The notes beneath the pieces were generated by a model. The model was not told where the DNA came from and searched no databases. It saw only the letters and a program-made list of their open reading frames with translations. Shown in pieces: positions 1 to 13,900 of a stretch of 64,000 nucleotides of DNA; position 1 is the first letter of the stretch, and each line of letters opens with the position of its first letter. This DNA is from Haberlea rhodopensis. Lineage: Eukaryota; Streptophyta; Magnoliopsida; Lamiales; Gesneriaceae. The position numbers and the translations under genes are program-made. The stretch spans positions 24,943 through 88,942 of the forward strand of contig CAJQUN010001227.1 of NCBI GenBank assembly GCA_907163345.1, read 5' to 3'.

Positions 1-3000
1 CAGCCCGGGCTGACATCAGAGAGGCCGTATAATTTTTTTCTTCTAGGAAAACCCTAAAATCGGGTGAAAAATTCTTACGGCCTTTTTGAAAACTCAAAAT
101 TGGAATCTGCCAAAGCCAATATGTTACATTTACACCGTTATGACATTTGACTTTCATAAATCAGCCCGGGCTGACAGTCAGAGAGGCCGTATAATTTTTT
201 TCTTCTAGGAAAACCCTAAAACCCGGTGAAATATTCTTACGCCTTTTGAAAACTCAAAATTGGAATCTGCCAAAGCCAATATGTTACATTTACAACCGTT
301 ATGACATTTGACTTTCATAAATAAGCCCGGGACTGACATCAGAGAGGCCGTATAATTTTTTTCTTCTAGGAAAACCCTAAAACCGAGTGAAAAATTCTTA
401 CGGCTTTTTAAAAACTCAAAATTGGAATCTGCCAAAGCCAATATGTTACATTTACACCGTTATGACATTTGAATTTCATAAATCAGCCCGGATGACATCA
501 GAGAGGCCGTATAATTTTTTTTCTTCTAGGAAAACCCTAAAACCGAGTGAAAAATTCTTACGGCTTTTTGAAAACTCAAAATTGGAATCTGCCAAAGCCA
601 ATATGTTACATTTACACCGTTATGACATTTGACTTTCATAAATCAGCCCGGGCTGACATCAGAGAGGCCGTATAATTTTTTTCTTCTAGGAAAATCCTAA
701 AACCGGGTGAAAAATTCTTACGGCATTTTGAAAACTCAAATTGGAATCTGCCAAAGCCAATATGTTACATTTACACCTTATGACATTTGACTTCATAAAT
801 CAGCCCGGGCTGACATCAGAGAGGCCGTAAATTTTTTTACTTCTAGGAAAACCCTAAAATCCGGGTGAAAAAATTGTTAAGGCATTTTGAAAACTCAAAA
901 TTGGAATCTGCCAAAGCCAATATGTTACATTTACAACGTTATGATATTTGACTTCCATATCAACCCGGCTACATCAGGAGAGGCCCGTATAATTTTTTTT
1001 CTTCTAGGAAAACCCTAAAACCGGGTGAAAATTTTTACGGCTTTTTGAAAACTCAAAATTTGAATCTGCCAAAGCCAATATGTTACATTTACACCGTTAT
1101 GACATTTGACTTTCATAAATCAACACGGGCTGACATCAGAGAGGACGTATAATTTTTTTCCTTCTCAGAAAACCCTAAAACCAAGTGAAAAATTCTTACG
1201 CCTTTTTGAAAACTCAAAATTGAAATCTGCCAAAACCAATATGTTACATTTACACCGTTATGACATTTGACTTTCATAAATCAGCGCGGACTGACATCAG
1301 CGAGGCCGTATATTTTTTTTCTTCTATGAAAACCCTAAAACCGGGTGAAAAATTCTTAAGGCATTTTGAAAACTCAAAATTGGAATCTGCCAAAGCCAAT
1401 ATGTTACATTTACACCGTTATGACATTTGACTTTCATAAATCAGCCCGGGCTGACATCAGAGAGGCCGTATCATTTTTTTTCTTCTAGGAAAACCCTAAA
1501 ACCGGGTGAAAAATTCTTACGGCTTTTTGAAAACTCAAAATTGGAATCTGCCAAAGCCAATATGTTACATTTACAACCGTTATGACATTTGACTTTCATA
1601 AATTAGCCCGGGCTGACATCAGAGATGCCGTATAATTTTTTTCTTCTAGGAAAACCCTAAACCGGTGTGAAAAATTCTTACGACATTTTGAAAACTCAAA
1701 ATTGGAATCTGCCAAAGCTAATATGATATTACATTTACACCGTTATGACATTTTACTTTCATAAATCAGCCCGAGCTGACATCAGAGAGGCCGTATAATT
1801 TTTTTCTTCTAAGCGAAAACCCTAAAAACCGGGTGAAAAATTCTTACCGCTTTTTGAAAACGCAAAACTTGAATCGGCCAAAGCCAAGATGTTACATTTA
1901 CACAAAAACAACCGTTATGACATTTGACTTGCATAAATCAGCCCGGGCTGACTTCAGAGAGGCCGTATAATTTTTTTTTCTTCTAGGAAAACCCTAAAAC
2001 GGGTAAAATTCTTAATTTTGAAACTCAATGGGTCTCCAAACCAATGTCATTTACACGTTATAATTTGACTTTCTAAACACCCGGCTGACATCAGAGAGGC
2101 CGTATATTTTTTTTCTTCTAGGAAAACCCTAAAACCGGGTGAAAATTCTTCGCTTTTTGAAACTCCAAATTGGAATCTGCCAAAGCCATATGTTACATTT
2201 ACACCGTTATGACATTTGACTTTCATAAATCCAGCCCGGGCTGACATCAAGAGGCCGTATATTTTTTTTCTTCTGAAACCATAAAAACGGGCGTGAAATT
2301 CTTAAGGCCATTTTGGGAAAACTAAAAATTGGAATCTGCCAAGCCAATATGTTACATTTACCACCGTTTGACATTGACTTTATAAATCAGCCTGGGCTGA
2401 CATCAGAGATGCCGTATAATTTTTTTCTTCTGAGGAAACCCTAAAATCCGTGTGAAAAATTTCTACAGGGCTTTTGAAAAACTCAAAATTAGAATCTGCC
2501 AAAGCCAATAAGTTACATTTACAACGTTATTACATTTGACTTTCATAAATCAGCCCTGGGCTGACATCAGAGAGGCCGTATAATTTTGTTTCTTCTAGGA
2601 AAACCCTAAAACCGGGTGAAAATTTCTTAAGGCATTTTGAAAACTCAAAATTAGAATCTGCCAAAGCCAATATGTTATATTTACACCGTTATGACATTTG
2701 ACTTTCATAAATCAGCCCGGGCTGACGTCAAAGAGGCCGTATAATTTTTTTCTTCTAGGAAAACCCTAAAACCGGGTGAAAATATTCTTACGCCTTTTTG
2801 AAAACTCAAATTGAATCTGTCAAAGCCAATATGTTACATTTACACCGTAATGACATTTGACTTTGATAAATCAACCCGGGCTGACATCAGAGAGGCCGTA
2901 TAATTATTTTCTTCTAGGAAAATCCCTAAAACCGGGTGAAAAATTCTTACGGCTTTTTGAAACTCAAATTGGAATCTGCCAAAGCCAATATGTTACATTT

Positions 3001-3461
3001 ACACTGTTATGCATTTGACATTCATAAATCAGTCCGTGCTGACATCAGAGAGGCCGTATAATTTTTTTTCTTCTAGGAAACCCTAAAACCGGGTGAAAAT
3101 TCTTACGGCATTTTGAAACCTCAAATTGAATCTGCCAAAGCCAATATGTTACATTTACACCCATTATGACATTTGACTTTCATAAAAGCCCGGGCTGACA
3201 TCAGAGAGGCCGTATATTTTTTTTCTTCTAGGAAAACCCTAAAACCGGTGAAAATTCTTAGGCATTTTGAAAACTCAAAATTGAATCTGCCAAAGCCAAT
3301 ATGTTACATTTATCCGTTATGACATTTGACTTTCATAAATCAGCCCTGGCTGACATCAGAGAGCCGTATAATTTTTTTCTTCTAGGAAAACCCTAAACCC
3401 GGGTGAAAAATTCTTACGGCCTTTTTAAAACTCAAAATTGGAAATCTGCCAAAGCCAATAG
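1..3461 (+). repeat. ~160-bp satellite array, divergent left part
   Basis: Head-to-tail copies of a monomer of about 160 bp. In order it contains ATGTTACATTTACACCGTTA, the palindrome TCAGCCCGGGCTGA, GAGAGGCCGTATAA, a run of 7-8 T, CTTCTAGG, the box AAAACCCTAAAACCGGGTG, and AATTGGAATCTGCC. Copies here differ from each other by many substitutions and single-base indels. Distinct subtypes are visible, for example those with CTTCTCAG instead of CTTCTAGG near 1160 and those with CAGCGCGG near 1283. Indel density is highest at about 2000-3400, beside the N gap, which may reflect poor consensus quality as much as real divergence. No gene is present; the short reading frames are chance products of the repeat. 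Confidence 0.97.
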
Positions 3462-3961
3462 NNNNNNNNNNNNNNNNNNNNNNNNNNNNNNNNNNNNNNN
3501 NNNNNNNNNNNNNNNNNNNNNNNNNNNNNNNNNNNNNNNNNNNNNNNNNNNNNNNNNNNNNNNNNNNNNNNNNNNNNNNNNNNNNNNNNNNNNNNNNNNN
3601 NNNNNNNNNNNNNNNNNNNNNNNNNNNNNNNNNNNNNNNNNNNNNNNNNNNNNNNNNNNNNNNNNNNNNNNNNNNNNNNNNNNNNNNNNNNNNNNNNNNN
3701 NNNNNNNNNNNNNNNNNNNNNNNNNNNNNNNNNNNNNNNNNNNNNNNNNNNNNNNNNNNNNNNNNNNNNNNNNNNNNNNNNNNNNNNNNNNNNNNNNNNN
3801 NNNNNNNNNNNNNNNNNNNNNNNNNNNNNNNNNNNNNNNNNNNNNNNNNNNNNNNNNNNNNNNNNNNNNNNNNNNNNNNNNNNNNNNNNNNNNNNNNNNN
3901 NNNNNNNNNNNNNNNNNNNNNNNNNNNNNNNNNNNNNNNNNNNNNNNNNNNNNNNNNNNNN
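3462..3961. other. assembly gap (500 N)
   Basis: A run of exactly 500 N inside the satellite. The round number suggests a placeholder of unknown true size placed by scaffolding. Satellite of the same orientation lies on both sides. Confidence 0.99.
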
Positions 3962-4900
3962 GGAATACATCAGAGAGGCCGTATAATTTTTTCTCTACAA
4001 GGAAAACCCTAAAACCGAGTGAAAAATTCTTACGGCTTTTTGAAAACTCAAAATTGGAATCTGCCAAAGCCAATATGTTACATTTACCCGTTATGACATT
4101 TGACTTTCATAAATCAGCCCGGCTGACATCAGAGAGGCCGTATAATTTTTTTCTTCTAGAAAACCCTAAAACGGGTGAAAAATTCTTACGCTTTTGAAAA
4201 CTCAAAATTGGAATCTGCAAAGCCAATATGTTACATTTACACCGTTATGACATTTGACTTTCATAAATCAGCCCGGGCTGACATCAGAGAGGCCGTATAA
4301 TTTTTTTTTTTCTAGGAAAACCCTAAAACCGAGTGAAAAATTCTTACGGCCTTTTTGAAAACTCAAAATTGGAATCTGCCAAAGCCAATATGTTACATTT
4401 ACACCGTTATGACATTTGACTTTCATAAATCAGCCCGGGCTGACATCAGAGAGGCCGTATAATTTTTTTTCTTCTAGAAAACCCTAAAACCGGGTGAAAA
4501 TTCTTACGGATTTTGAAAACTCAAAATTGGAATCTGCCAAGCCAATATGTTACATTTACACCGTTATGACATTTGACTTTCATAAATCAGCCCGGGCTGA
4601 CATCAGAGAGGCCGTATAATTTTTTTCTTCTAGGAAAACCCTAAAACCGAGTGAAAAATTCTTACGGCTTTTTGAAAACTCAAATTGGAATCTGCCAAAG
4701 CCAATATGTTACATTTACACCGTTATGACATTTGACTTTCATAAATCAGCCCGGGCTGACATCAGAGAGGCCGTTAATTTTTTTTCTTCTAGAAAACCCT
4801 AAAACCGGTGAAAAATTCTTAAGGCATTTTGAAAACTCAAAATTGAAATTGCCAAGCCAATATGTTAAACTCATTTACCAAAGCCAATATTTACATTTAC
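3962..4900 (+). repeat. ~160-bp satellite array, moderately divergent
   Basis: Same monomer as on the left, same orientation, with scattered single-base deletions. It includes an anomalous stretch near 4860-4900 where part of the monomer end is duplicated imperfectly (two copies of the CCAATAT region). It grades into the homogeneous block on the right. No gene. Confidence 0.95.
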
Positions 4901-7900
4901 CCGTTATGACATTTGACTTTCATAAATCAGCCCGGGCTGACATCAGAGAGGCCGTATAATTTTTTTCTTCTAGGAAAACCCTAAAACCGGGTGAAAAATT
5001 CTTACGGCATTTGAAAACTCAAATTGGAATCTGCCAAAGCCAATATGTTACATTTACACCGTTATGACATTTGACTTTCATAAATCAGCCCGGCTGACAT
5101 CAGAGAGGCCGTATAATTTTTTTTCTTCTAGGAAAACCCTAAAACCGGGTGAAAAATTCTTACGGCTTTTGAAAACTCAAAATTGGAATCTGCCAAAGCC
5201 AATATGTTACATTTACACCGTTATGACATTTGACTTTCATAAATCAGCCCGGGCTGACATCAGAGAGGCCGTATAATTTTTTTTCTTCTAGGAAAACCCT
5301 AAAACCGGGTGAAAAATTCTTACGCATTTTGAAAACTCAAAATTGGAATCTGCCAAAGCCAATATGTTACATTTACACCGTTATGACATTTGACTTTCAT
5401 AAATCAGCCCGGGCTGACATCAGAGAGGCCGTATAATTTTTTTCTTCTAGGAAAACCCTAAAACCGGGTGAAAAATTCTTACGGCTTTTTGAAAACTCAA
5501 AATTGGAATCTGCCAAAGCCAATATGTTACATTTACACCGTTATGACATTTGACTTTCATAAATCAGCCCGGGCTGACATCAGAGAGGCCGTATAATTTT
5601 TTTTCTTCTAGGAAAACCCTAAAACCGGGTGAAAATTCTTACGGCATTTTGAAAACTCAAAATTGGAATCTGCCAAGCCAATATGTTACATTTACACCGT
5701 TATGACATTTGACTTTCATAAATCAGCCCGGGCTGACATCAGAGAGGCCGTATAATTTTTTTCTTCTAGGAAAACCCTAAAACCGGGTGAAAAATTCTTA
5801 CGGCTTTTGAAAACTCAAAATTGGAATCTGCCAAAGCCAATATGTTACATTTACACCGTTATGACATTTGACTTTCATAAATCAGCCCGGGCTGACATCA
5901 GAGAGGCCGTATAATTTTTTTTCTTCTAGGAAAACCCTAAAACCGGGTGAAAAATTCTTACGGCATTTTGAAAACTCAAAATTGGAATCTGCCAAAGCCA
6001 ATATGTTACATTTACACCGTTATGACATTTGACTTTCATAAATCAGCCCGGGCTGACATCAGAGAGGCCGTATAATTTTTTTCTTCTAGGAAAACCCTAA
6101 AACCGGTGAAAAATTCTTACGCCTTTTTGAAAACTCAAAATTGGAATCTGCCAAAGCCAATATGTTACATTTACACCGTTATGACATTTGACTTTCATAA
6201 ATCAGCCCGGGCTGACATCAGAGAGGCCGTATAATTTTTTTTCTTCTAGGAAAACCCTAAAACCGGGTGAAAAATTCTTACGGCATTTTGAAAACTCAAA
6301 ATTGGAATCTGCCAAAGCCAATATGTTACATTTACACCGTTATGACATTTGACTTTCATAAATCAGCCCGGGCTGACATCAGAGAGGCCGTATAATTTTT
6401 TTTTTCTAGGAAAACCCTAAAAGGGTGAAAAATTCTTACGGCATTTTGAAAACTCAAAATTGGAATCTGCCAAAGCCAATATGTTACATTTACACCGTTA
6501 TGACATTTGACTTTCATAAATCAGCCCGGGCTGACATCAGAGAGGCCGTATAATTTTTTTTCTTCTAGGAAAACCCTAAAACCGGGTGAAAAATTCTTAC
6601 GGCATTTTGAAAACTCAAAATTGGAATCTGCCAAAGCCAATATGTTACATTTACACCGTTATGACATTTGACTTTCATAAATCAGCCCGGGCTGACATCA
6701 GAGAGGCCGTATAATTTTTTTTCTTCTAGGAAAACCCTAAAACCGGTGAAAAATTCTTACGGCATTTTGAAAACTCAAAATTGGAATCTGCCAAAGCCAA
6801 TATGTTACATTTACACCGTTATGACATTTGACTTTCATAAATCAGCCCGGGCTGACATCAGAGAGGCCGTATAATTTTTTTTCTTCTAGGAAAACCCTAA
6901 AACCGGGTGAAAAATTCTTACGCCTTTTGAAAACTCAAAATTGGAATCTGCCAAAGCCAATATGTTACATTTACACCGTTATGACATTTGACTTTCATAA
7001 ATCAGCCCGGGCTGACATCAGAGAGGCCGTATAATTTTTTTTCTTCTAGGAAAACCCTAAAACCGGTGAAAAATTCTTACGGCTTTTTGAAAACTCAAAA
7101 TTGGAATCTGCCAAAGCCAATATGTTACATTTACACCGTTATGACATTTGACTTTCATAAATCAGCCCGGGCTGACATCAGAGAGGCCGTATAATTTTTT
7201 TTCTTCTAGGAAAACCCTAAAACCGGGTGAAAAATTCTTACGGCATTTTGAAAACTCAAAATTGGAATCTGCCAAAGCCAATATGTTACATTTACACCGT
7301 TATGACATTTGACTTTCATAAATCAGCCCGGGCTGACATCAGAGAGGCCGTATAATTTTTTTTCTTCTAGGAAAACCCTAAAACCGGGTGAAAAATTCTT
7401 ACGGCATTTTGAAAACTCAAAATTGGAATCTGCCAAAGCCAATATGTTACATTTACACCGTTATGACATTTGACTTTCATAAATCAGCCCGGGCTGACAT
7501 CAGAGAGGCCGTATAATTTTTTTTTTCTAGGAAAACCCTAAAACCGGGTGAAAAATTCTTACGGCATTTTGAAAACTCAAAATTGGAATCTGCCAAAGCC
7601 AATATGTTACATTTACACCGTTATGACATTTGACTTTCATAAATCAGCCCGGGCTGACATCAGAGAGGCCGTATAATTTTTTTCTTCTAGGAAAACCCTA
7701 AAACCGGGTGAAAAATTCTTACGGCATTTTGAAAACTCAAAATTGGAATCTGCCAAAGCCAATATGTTACATTTACACCGTTATGACATTTGACTTTCAT
7801 AAATCAGCCCGGGCTGACATCAGAGAGGCCGTATAATTTTTTTTCTTCTAGGAAAACCCTAAAACCGGGTGAAAAATTCTTACGGCATTTTGAAAACTCA

Positions 7901-10900
7901 AAATTGGAATCTGCCAAAGCCAATATGTTACATTTACACCGTTATGACATTTGACTTTCATAAATCAGCCCGGGCTGACATCAGAGAGGCCGTATAATTT
8001 TTTTTCTTCTAGGAAAACCCTAAAACCGGGTGAAAAATTCTTACGGCATTTTGAAAACTCAAAATTGGAATCTGCCAAAGCCAATATGTTACATTTACAC
8101 CGTTATGACATTTGACTTTCATAAATCAGCCCGGGCTGACATCAGAGAGGCCGTATAATTTTTTTTCTTCTAGGAAAACCCTAAAACCGGGTGAAAAATT
8201 CTTACGGCATTTTGAAAACTCAAAATTGGAATCTGCCAAAGCCAATATGTTACATTTACACCGTTATGACATTTGACTTTCATAAATCAGCCCGGGCTGA
8301 CATCAGAGAGGCCGTATAATTTTTTTTCTTCTAGGAAAACCCTAAAACCGGGTGAAAAATTCTTACGGCTTTTTGAAAACTCAAAATTGGAATCTGCCAA
8401 AGCCAATATGTTACATTTACACCGTTATGACATTTGACTTTCATAAATCAGCCCGGGCTGACATCAGAGAGGCCGTATAATTTTTTTCTTCTAGGAAAAC
8501 CCTAAAACCGGGTGAAAAATTCTTACGGCATTTTGAAAACTCAAAATTGGAATCTGCCAAAGCCAATATGTTACATTTACACCGTTATGACATTTGACTT
8601 TCATAAATCAGCCCGGGCTGACATCAGAGAGGCCGTATAATTTTTTTTCTTCTAGGAAAACCCTAAAACCGGGTGAAAAATTCTTACGGCATTTTGAAAA
8701 CTCAAAATTGGAATCTGCCAAAGCCAATATGTTACATTTACACCGTTATGACATTTGACTTTCATAAATCAGCCCGGGCTGACATCAGAGAGGCCGTATA
8801 ATTTTTTTCTTCTAGGAAAACCCTAAAACCGGTGAAAAATTCTTACGGCATTTTGAAAACTCAAAATTGGAATCTGCCAAAGCCAATATGTTACATTTAC
8901 ACCGTTATGACATTTGACTTTCATAAATCAGCCCGGGCTGACATCAGAGAGGCCGTATAATTTTTTTCTTCTAGGAAAACCCTAAAACCGGGTGAAAAAT
9001 TCTTACGGCATTTTGAAAACTCAAAATTGGAATCTGCCAAAGCCAATATGTTACATTTACACCGTTATGACATTTGACTTTCATAAATCAGCCCGGGCTG
9101 ACATCAGAGAGGCCGTATAATTTTTTTCTTCTAGGAAAACCCTAAAACCGGGTGAAAAATTCTTACGGCTTTTGAAAACTCAAAATTGGAATCTGCCAAA
9201 GCCAATATGTTACATTTACACCGTTATGACATTTGACTTTCATAAATCAGCCCGGGCTGACATCAGAGAGGCCGTATAATTTTTTTCTTCTAGGAAAACC
9301 CTAAAACCGGTGAAAAATTCTTACGGCATTTTGAAAACTCAAAATTGGAATCTGCCAAAGCCAATATGTTACATTTACACCGTTATGACATTTGACTTTC
9401 ATAAATCAGCCCGGGCTGACATCAGAGAGGCCGTATAATTTTTTTTCTTCTAGGAAAACCCTAAAACCGGGTGAAAAATTCTTACGGCTTTTTGAAAACT
9501 CAAAATTGGAATCTGCCAAAGCCAATATGTTACATTTACACCGTTATGACATTTGACTTTCATAAATCAGCCCGGGCTGACATCAGAGAGGCCGTATAAT
9601 TTTTTTTCTTCTAGGAAAACCCTAAAACCGGGTGAAAAATTCTTACGGCTTTTTGAAAACTCAAAATTGGAATCTGCCAAAGCCAATATGTTACATTTAC
9701 ACCGTTATGACATTTGACTTTCATAAATCAGCCCGGGCTGACATCAGAGAGGCCGTATAATTTTTTTTCTTCTAGGAAAACCCTAAAACCGGGTGAAAAA
9801 TTCTTACGGCATTTTGAAAACTCAAAATTGGAATCTGCCAAAGCCAATATGTTACATTTACACCGTTATGACATTTGACTTTCATAAATCAGCCCGGGCT
9901 GACATCAGAGAGGCCGTATAATTTTTTTTCTTCTAGGAAAACCCTAAAACCGGTGAAAAATTCTTACGGCATTTTGAAAACTCAAAATTGGAATCTGCCA
10001 AAGCCAATATGTTACATTTACACCGTTATGACATTTGACTTTCATAAATCAGCCCGGGCTGACATCAGAGAGGCCGTATAATTTTTTTTCTTCTAGGAAA
10101 ACCCTAAAACCGGGTGAAAAATTCTTACGCCATTTTGAAAACTCAAAATTGGAATCTGCCAAAGCCAATATGTTACATTTACACCGTTATGACATTTGAC
10201 TTTCATAAATCAGCCCGGGCTGACATCAGAGAGGCCGTATAATTTTTTTCTTCTAGGAAAACCCTAAAACCGGGTGAAAAATTCTTACGGCTTTTGAAAA
10301 CTCAAAATTGGAATCTGCCAAAGCCAATATGTTACATTTACACCGTTATGACATTTGACTTTCATAAATCAGCCCGGGCTGACATCAGAGAGGCCGTATA
10401 ATTTTTTTCTTCTAGGAAAACCCTAAAACCGGTGAAAAATTCTTACGCCTTTTTGAAAACTCAAAATTGGAATCTGCCAAAGCCAATATGTTACATTTAC
10501 ACCGTTATGACATTTGACTTTCATAAATCAGCCCGGGCTGACATCAGAGAGGCCGTATAATTTTTTTTCTTCTAGGAAAACCCTAAAACCGGGTGAAAAA
10601 TTCTTACGCATTTTGAAAACTCAAAATTGGAATCTGCCAAAGCCAATATGTTACATTTACACCGTTATGACATTTGACTTTCATAAATCAGCCCGGGCTG
10701 ACATCAGAGAGGCCGTATAATTTTTTTCTTCTAGGAAAACCCTAAAACCGGGTGAAAAATTCTTACGGCCTTTTGAAAACTCAAAATTGGAATCTGCCAA
10801 AGCCAATATGTTACATTTACACCGTTATGACATTTGACTTTCATAAATCAGCCCGGGCTGACATCAGAGAGGCCGTATAATTTTTTTTCTTCTAGGAAAA

Positions 10901-13900
10901 CCCTAAAACCGGGTGAAAAATTCTTACGGCATTTTGAAAACTCAAAATTGGAATCTGCCAAAGCCAATATGTTACATTTACACCGTTATGACATTTGACT
11001 TTCATAAATCAGCCCGGGCTGACATCAGAGAGGCCGTATAATTTTTTTTCTTCTAGGAAAACCCTAAAACCGGGTGAAAAATTCTTACGGCTTTTTGAAA
11101 ACTCAAAATTGGAATCTGCCAAAGCCAATATGTTACATTTACACCGTTATGACATTTGACTTTCATAAATCAGCCCGGGCTGACATCAGAGAGGCCGTAT
11201 AATTTTTTTTCTTCTAGGAAAACCCTAAAACCGGTGAAAAATTCTTACGGCTTTTTGAAAACTCAAAATTGGAATCTGCCAAAGCCAATATGTTACATTT
11301 ACACCGTTATGACATTTGACTTTCATAAATCAGCCCGGGCTGACATCAGAGAGGCCGTATAATTTTTTTTCTTCTAGGAAAACCCTAAAACCGGGTGAAA
11401 AATTCTTACGGCTTTTTGAAAACTCAAAATTGGAATCTGCCAAAGCCAATATGTTACATTTACACCGTTATGACATTTGACTTTCATAAATCAGCCCGGG
11501 CTGACATCAGAGAGGCCGTATCTAATTTTGTTTCTTCTAGGAAAACCCTAAAACCGGGGTGAAAAATTCTTAAGGCATTTTGAAACTCAAAATTGGAATC
11601 TGCCAAAGCCAATATGTTACATTTACACCGTTATGACATTTGACTTTCATAAATCAGCCCGGGCTGACATCAGAGAGGCCGTATAATTTTTTTCTTCTAG
11701 GAAAACCCTAAAACCGGGTGAAAAATTCTTACGCCTTTTTGAAAACTCAAAATTGGAATCTGCCAAAGCCAATATGTTACATTTACACCGTTATGACATT
11801 TGACTTTCATAAATCAGCCCGGGCTGACATCAGAGAGGCCGTATAATTTTTTTTCTTCTAGGAAAACCCTAAAACCGAGTGAAAAATTCTTACGCCTTTT
11901 TGAAAACTCAAAATTGGAATCTGCCAAAGCCAATATGTTACATTTACACCGTTATGACATTTGACTTTCATAAATCAGCCCGGGCTGACATCAGAGAGGC
12001 CGTATAATTTTTTTTCTTCTAGGAAAACCCTAAAACCGGGTGAAAAATTCTTACGGCATTTTGAAAACTCAAAATTGGAATCTGCCAAAGCCAATATGTT
12101 ACATTTACACCGTTATGACATTTGACTTTCATAAATCAGCCCGGGCTGACATCAGAGAGGCCGTATAATTTTTTTCTTCTAGGAAAACCCTAAAACCGGG
12201 TGAAAAATTCTTACGGCTTTTTGAAAACTCAAAATTGGAATCTGCCAAAGCCAATATGTTACATTTACACCGTTATGACATTTGACTTTCATAAATCAGC
12301 CCGGGCTGACATCAGAGAGGCCGTATAATTTTTTTTCTTCTAGGAAAACCCTAAAACCGGTGAAAAATTCTTACGGCATTTTGAAAACTCAAAATTGGAA
12401 TCTGCCAAAGCCAATATGTTACATTTACACCGTTATGACATTTGACATTCATAAATCAAGTCCGTGCTGACATCAGAGAGGCCGTATAATTTTTTTTCTT
12501 CTAGGAAAACCCTAAAACCGGTGAAAAATTCTTACGGCTTTTGAAAACTCAAAATTGGAATCTGCCAAAGCCAATATGTTACATTTACACCGTTATGACA
12601 TTTGACTTTCATAAATCAGCCCGGGCTGACATCAGAGAGGCCGTATAATTTTTTTTCTTCTAGGAAAACCCTAAAACCGGGTGAAAAATTCTTACGGCTT
12701 TTTGAAAACTCAAAATTGGAATCTGCCAAAGCCAATATGTTACATTTACACCGTTATGACATTTGACTTTCATAAATCAGCCCGGGCTGACATCAGAGAG
12801 GCCGTATAATTTTTTTTCTTCTAGGAAAACCCTAAAACCGGTGAAAAATTCTTACGCATTTTGAAAACTCAAAATTGGAATCTGCCAAAGCCAATATGTT
12901 ACATTTACACCGTTATGACATTTGACTTTCATAAATCAGCCCGGGCTGACATCAGAGAGGCCGTATAATTTTTTTTCTTCTAGGAAAACCCTAAAACCGG
13001 GTGAAAAATTCTTACGGCATTTTGAAAACTCAAAATTGGAATCTGCCAAAGCCAATATGTTACATTTACACCGTTATGACATTTGACTTTCATAAATCAG
13101 CCCGGGCTGACATCAGAGAGGCCGTATAATTTTTTTTCTTCTAGGAAAACCCTAAAACCGGGTGAAAAATTCTTACGGCATTTTGAAAACTCAAAATTGG
13201 AATCTGCCAAAGCCAATATGTTACATTTACACCGTTATGACATTTGACTTTCATAAATCAGCCCGGGCTGACATCAGAGAGGCCGTATAATTTTTTTTCT
13301 TCTAGGAAAACCCTAAAACCGGTGAAAAATTCTTACGGCTTTTTGAAAACTCAAAATTGGAATCTGCCAAAGCCAATATGTTACATTTACACCGTTATGA
13401 CATTTGACTTTCATAAATCAGCCCGGGCTGACATCAGAGAGGCCGTATAATTTTTTTTCTTCTAGGAAAACCCTAAAACCGGGTGAAAAATTCTTACGGC
13501 TTTTGAAAACTCAAAATTGGAATCTGCCAAAGCCAATATGTTACATTTACACCGTTATGACATTTGACTTTCATAAATCAGCCCGGGCTGACATCAGAGA
13601 GGCCGTATAATTTTTTTTCTTCTAGGAAAACCCTAAAACCGGGTGAAAAATTCTTACGGCATTTTGAAAACTCAAAATTGGAATCTGCCAAAGCCAATAT
13701 GTTACATTTACACCGTTATGACATTTGACTTTCATAAATCAGCCCGGGCTGACATCAGAGAGGCCGTATAATTTTTTTTCTTCTAGGAAAACCCTAAAAC
13801 CGGGTGAAAAATTCTTACGCATTTTGAAAACTCAAAATTGGAATCTGCCAAAGCCAATATGTTACATTTACACCGTTATGACATTTGACTTTCATAAATC

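Noticed and set aside
6668..7194. Repeated 68-codon reading frames on the plus strand in many satellite monomers
   Set aside because: They are the satellite translated. The monomer length is mostly not a multiple of three, each frame stops in the next monomer or so, and frames appear only in particular length variants.
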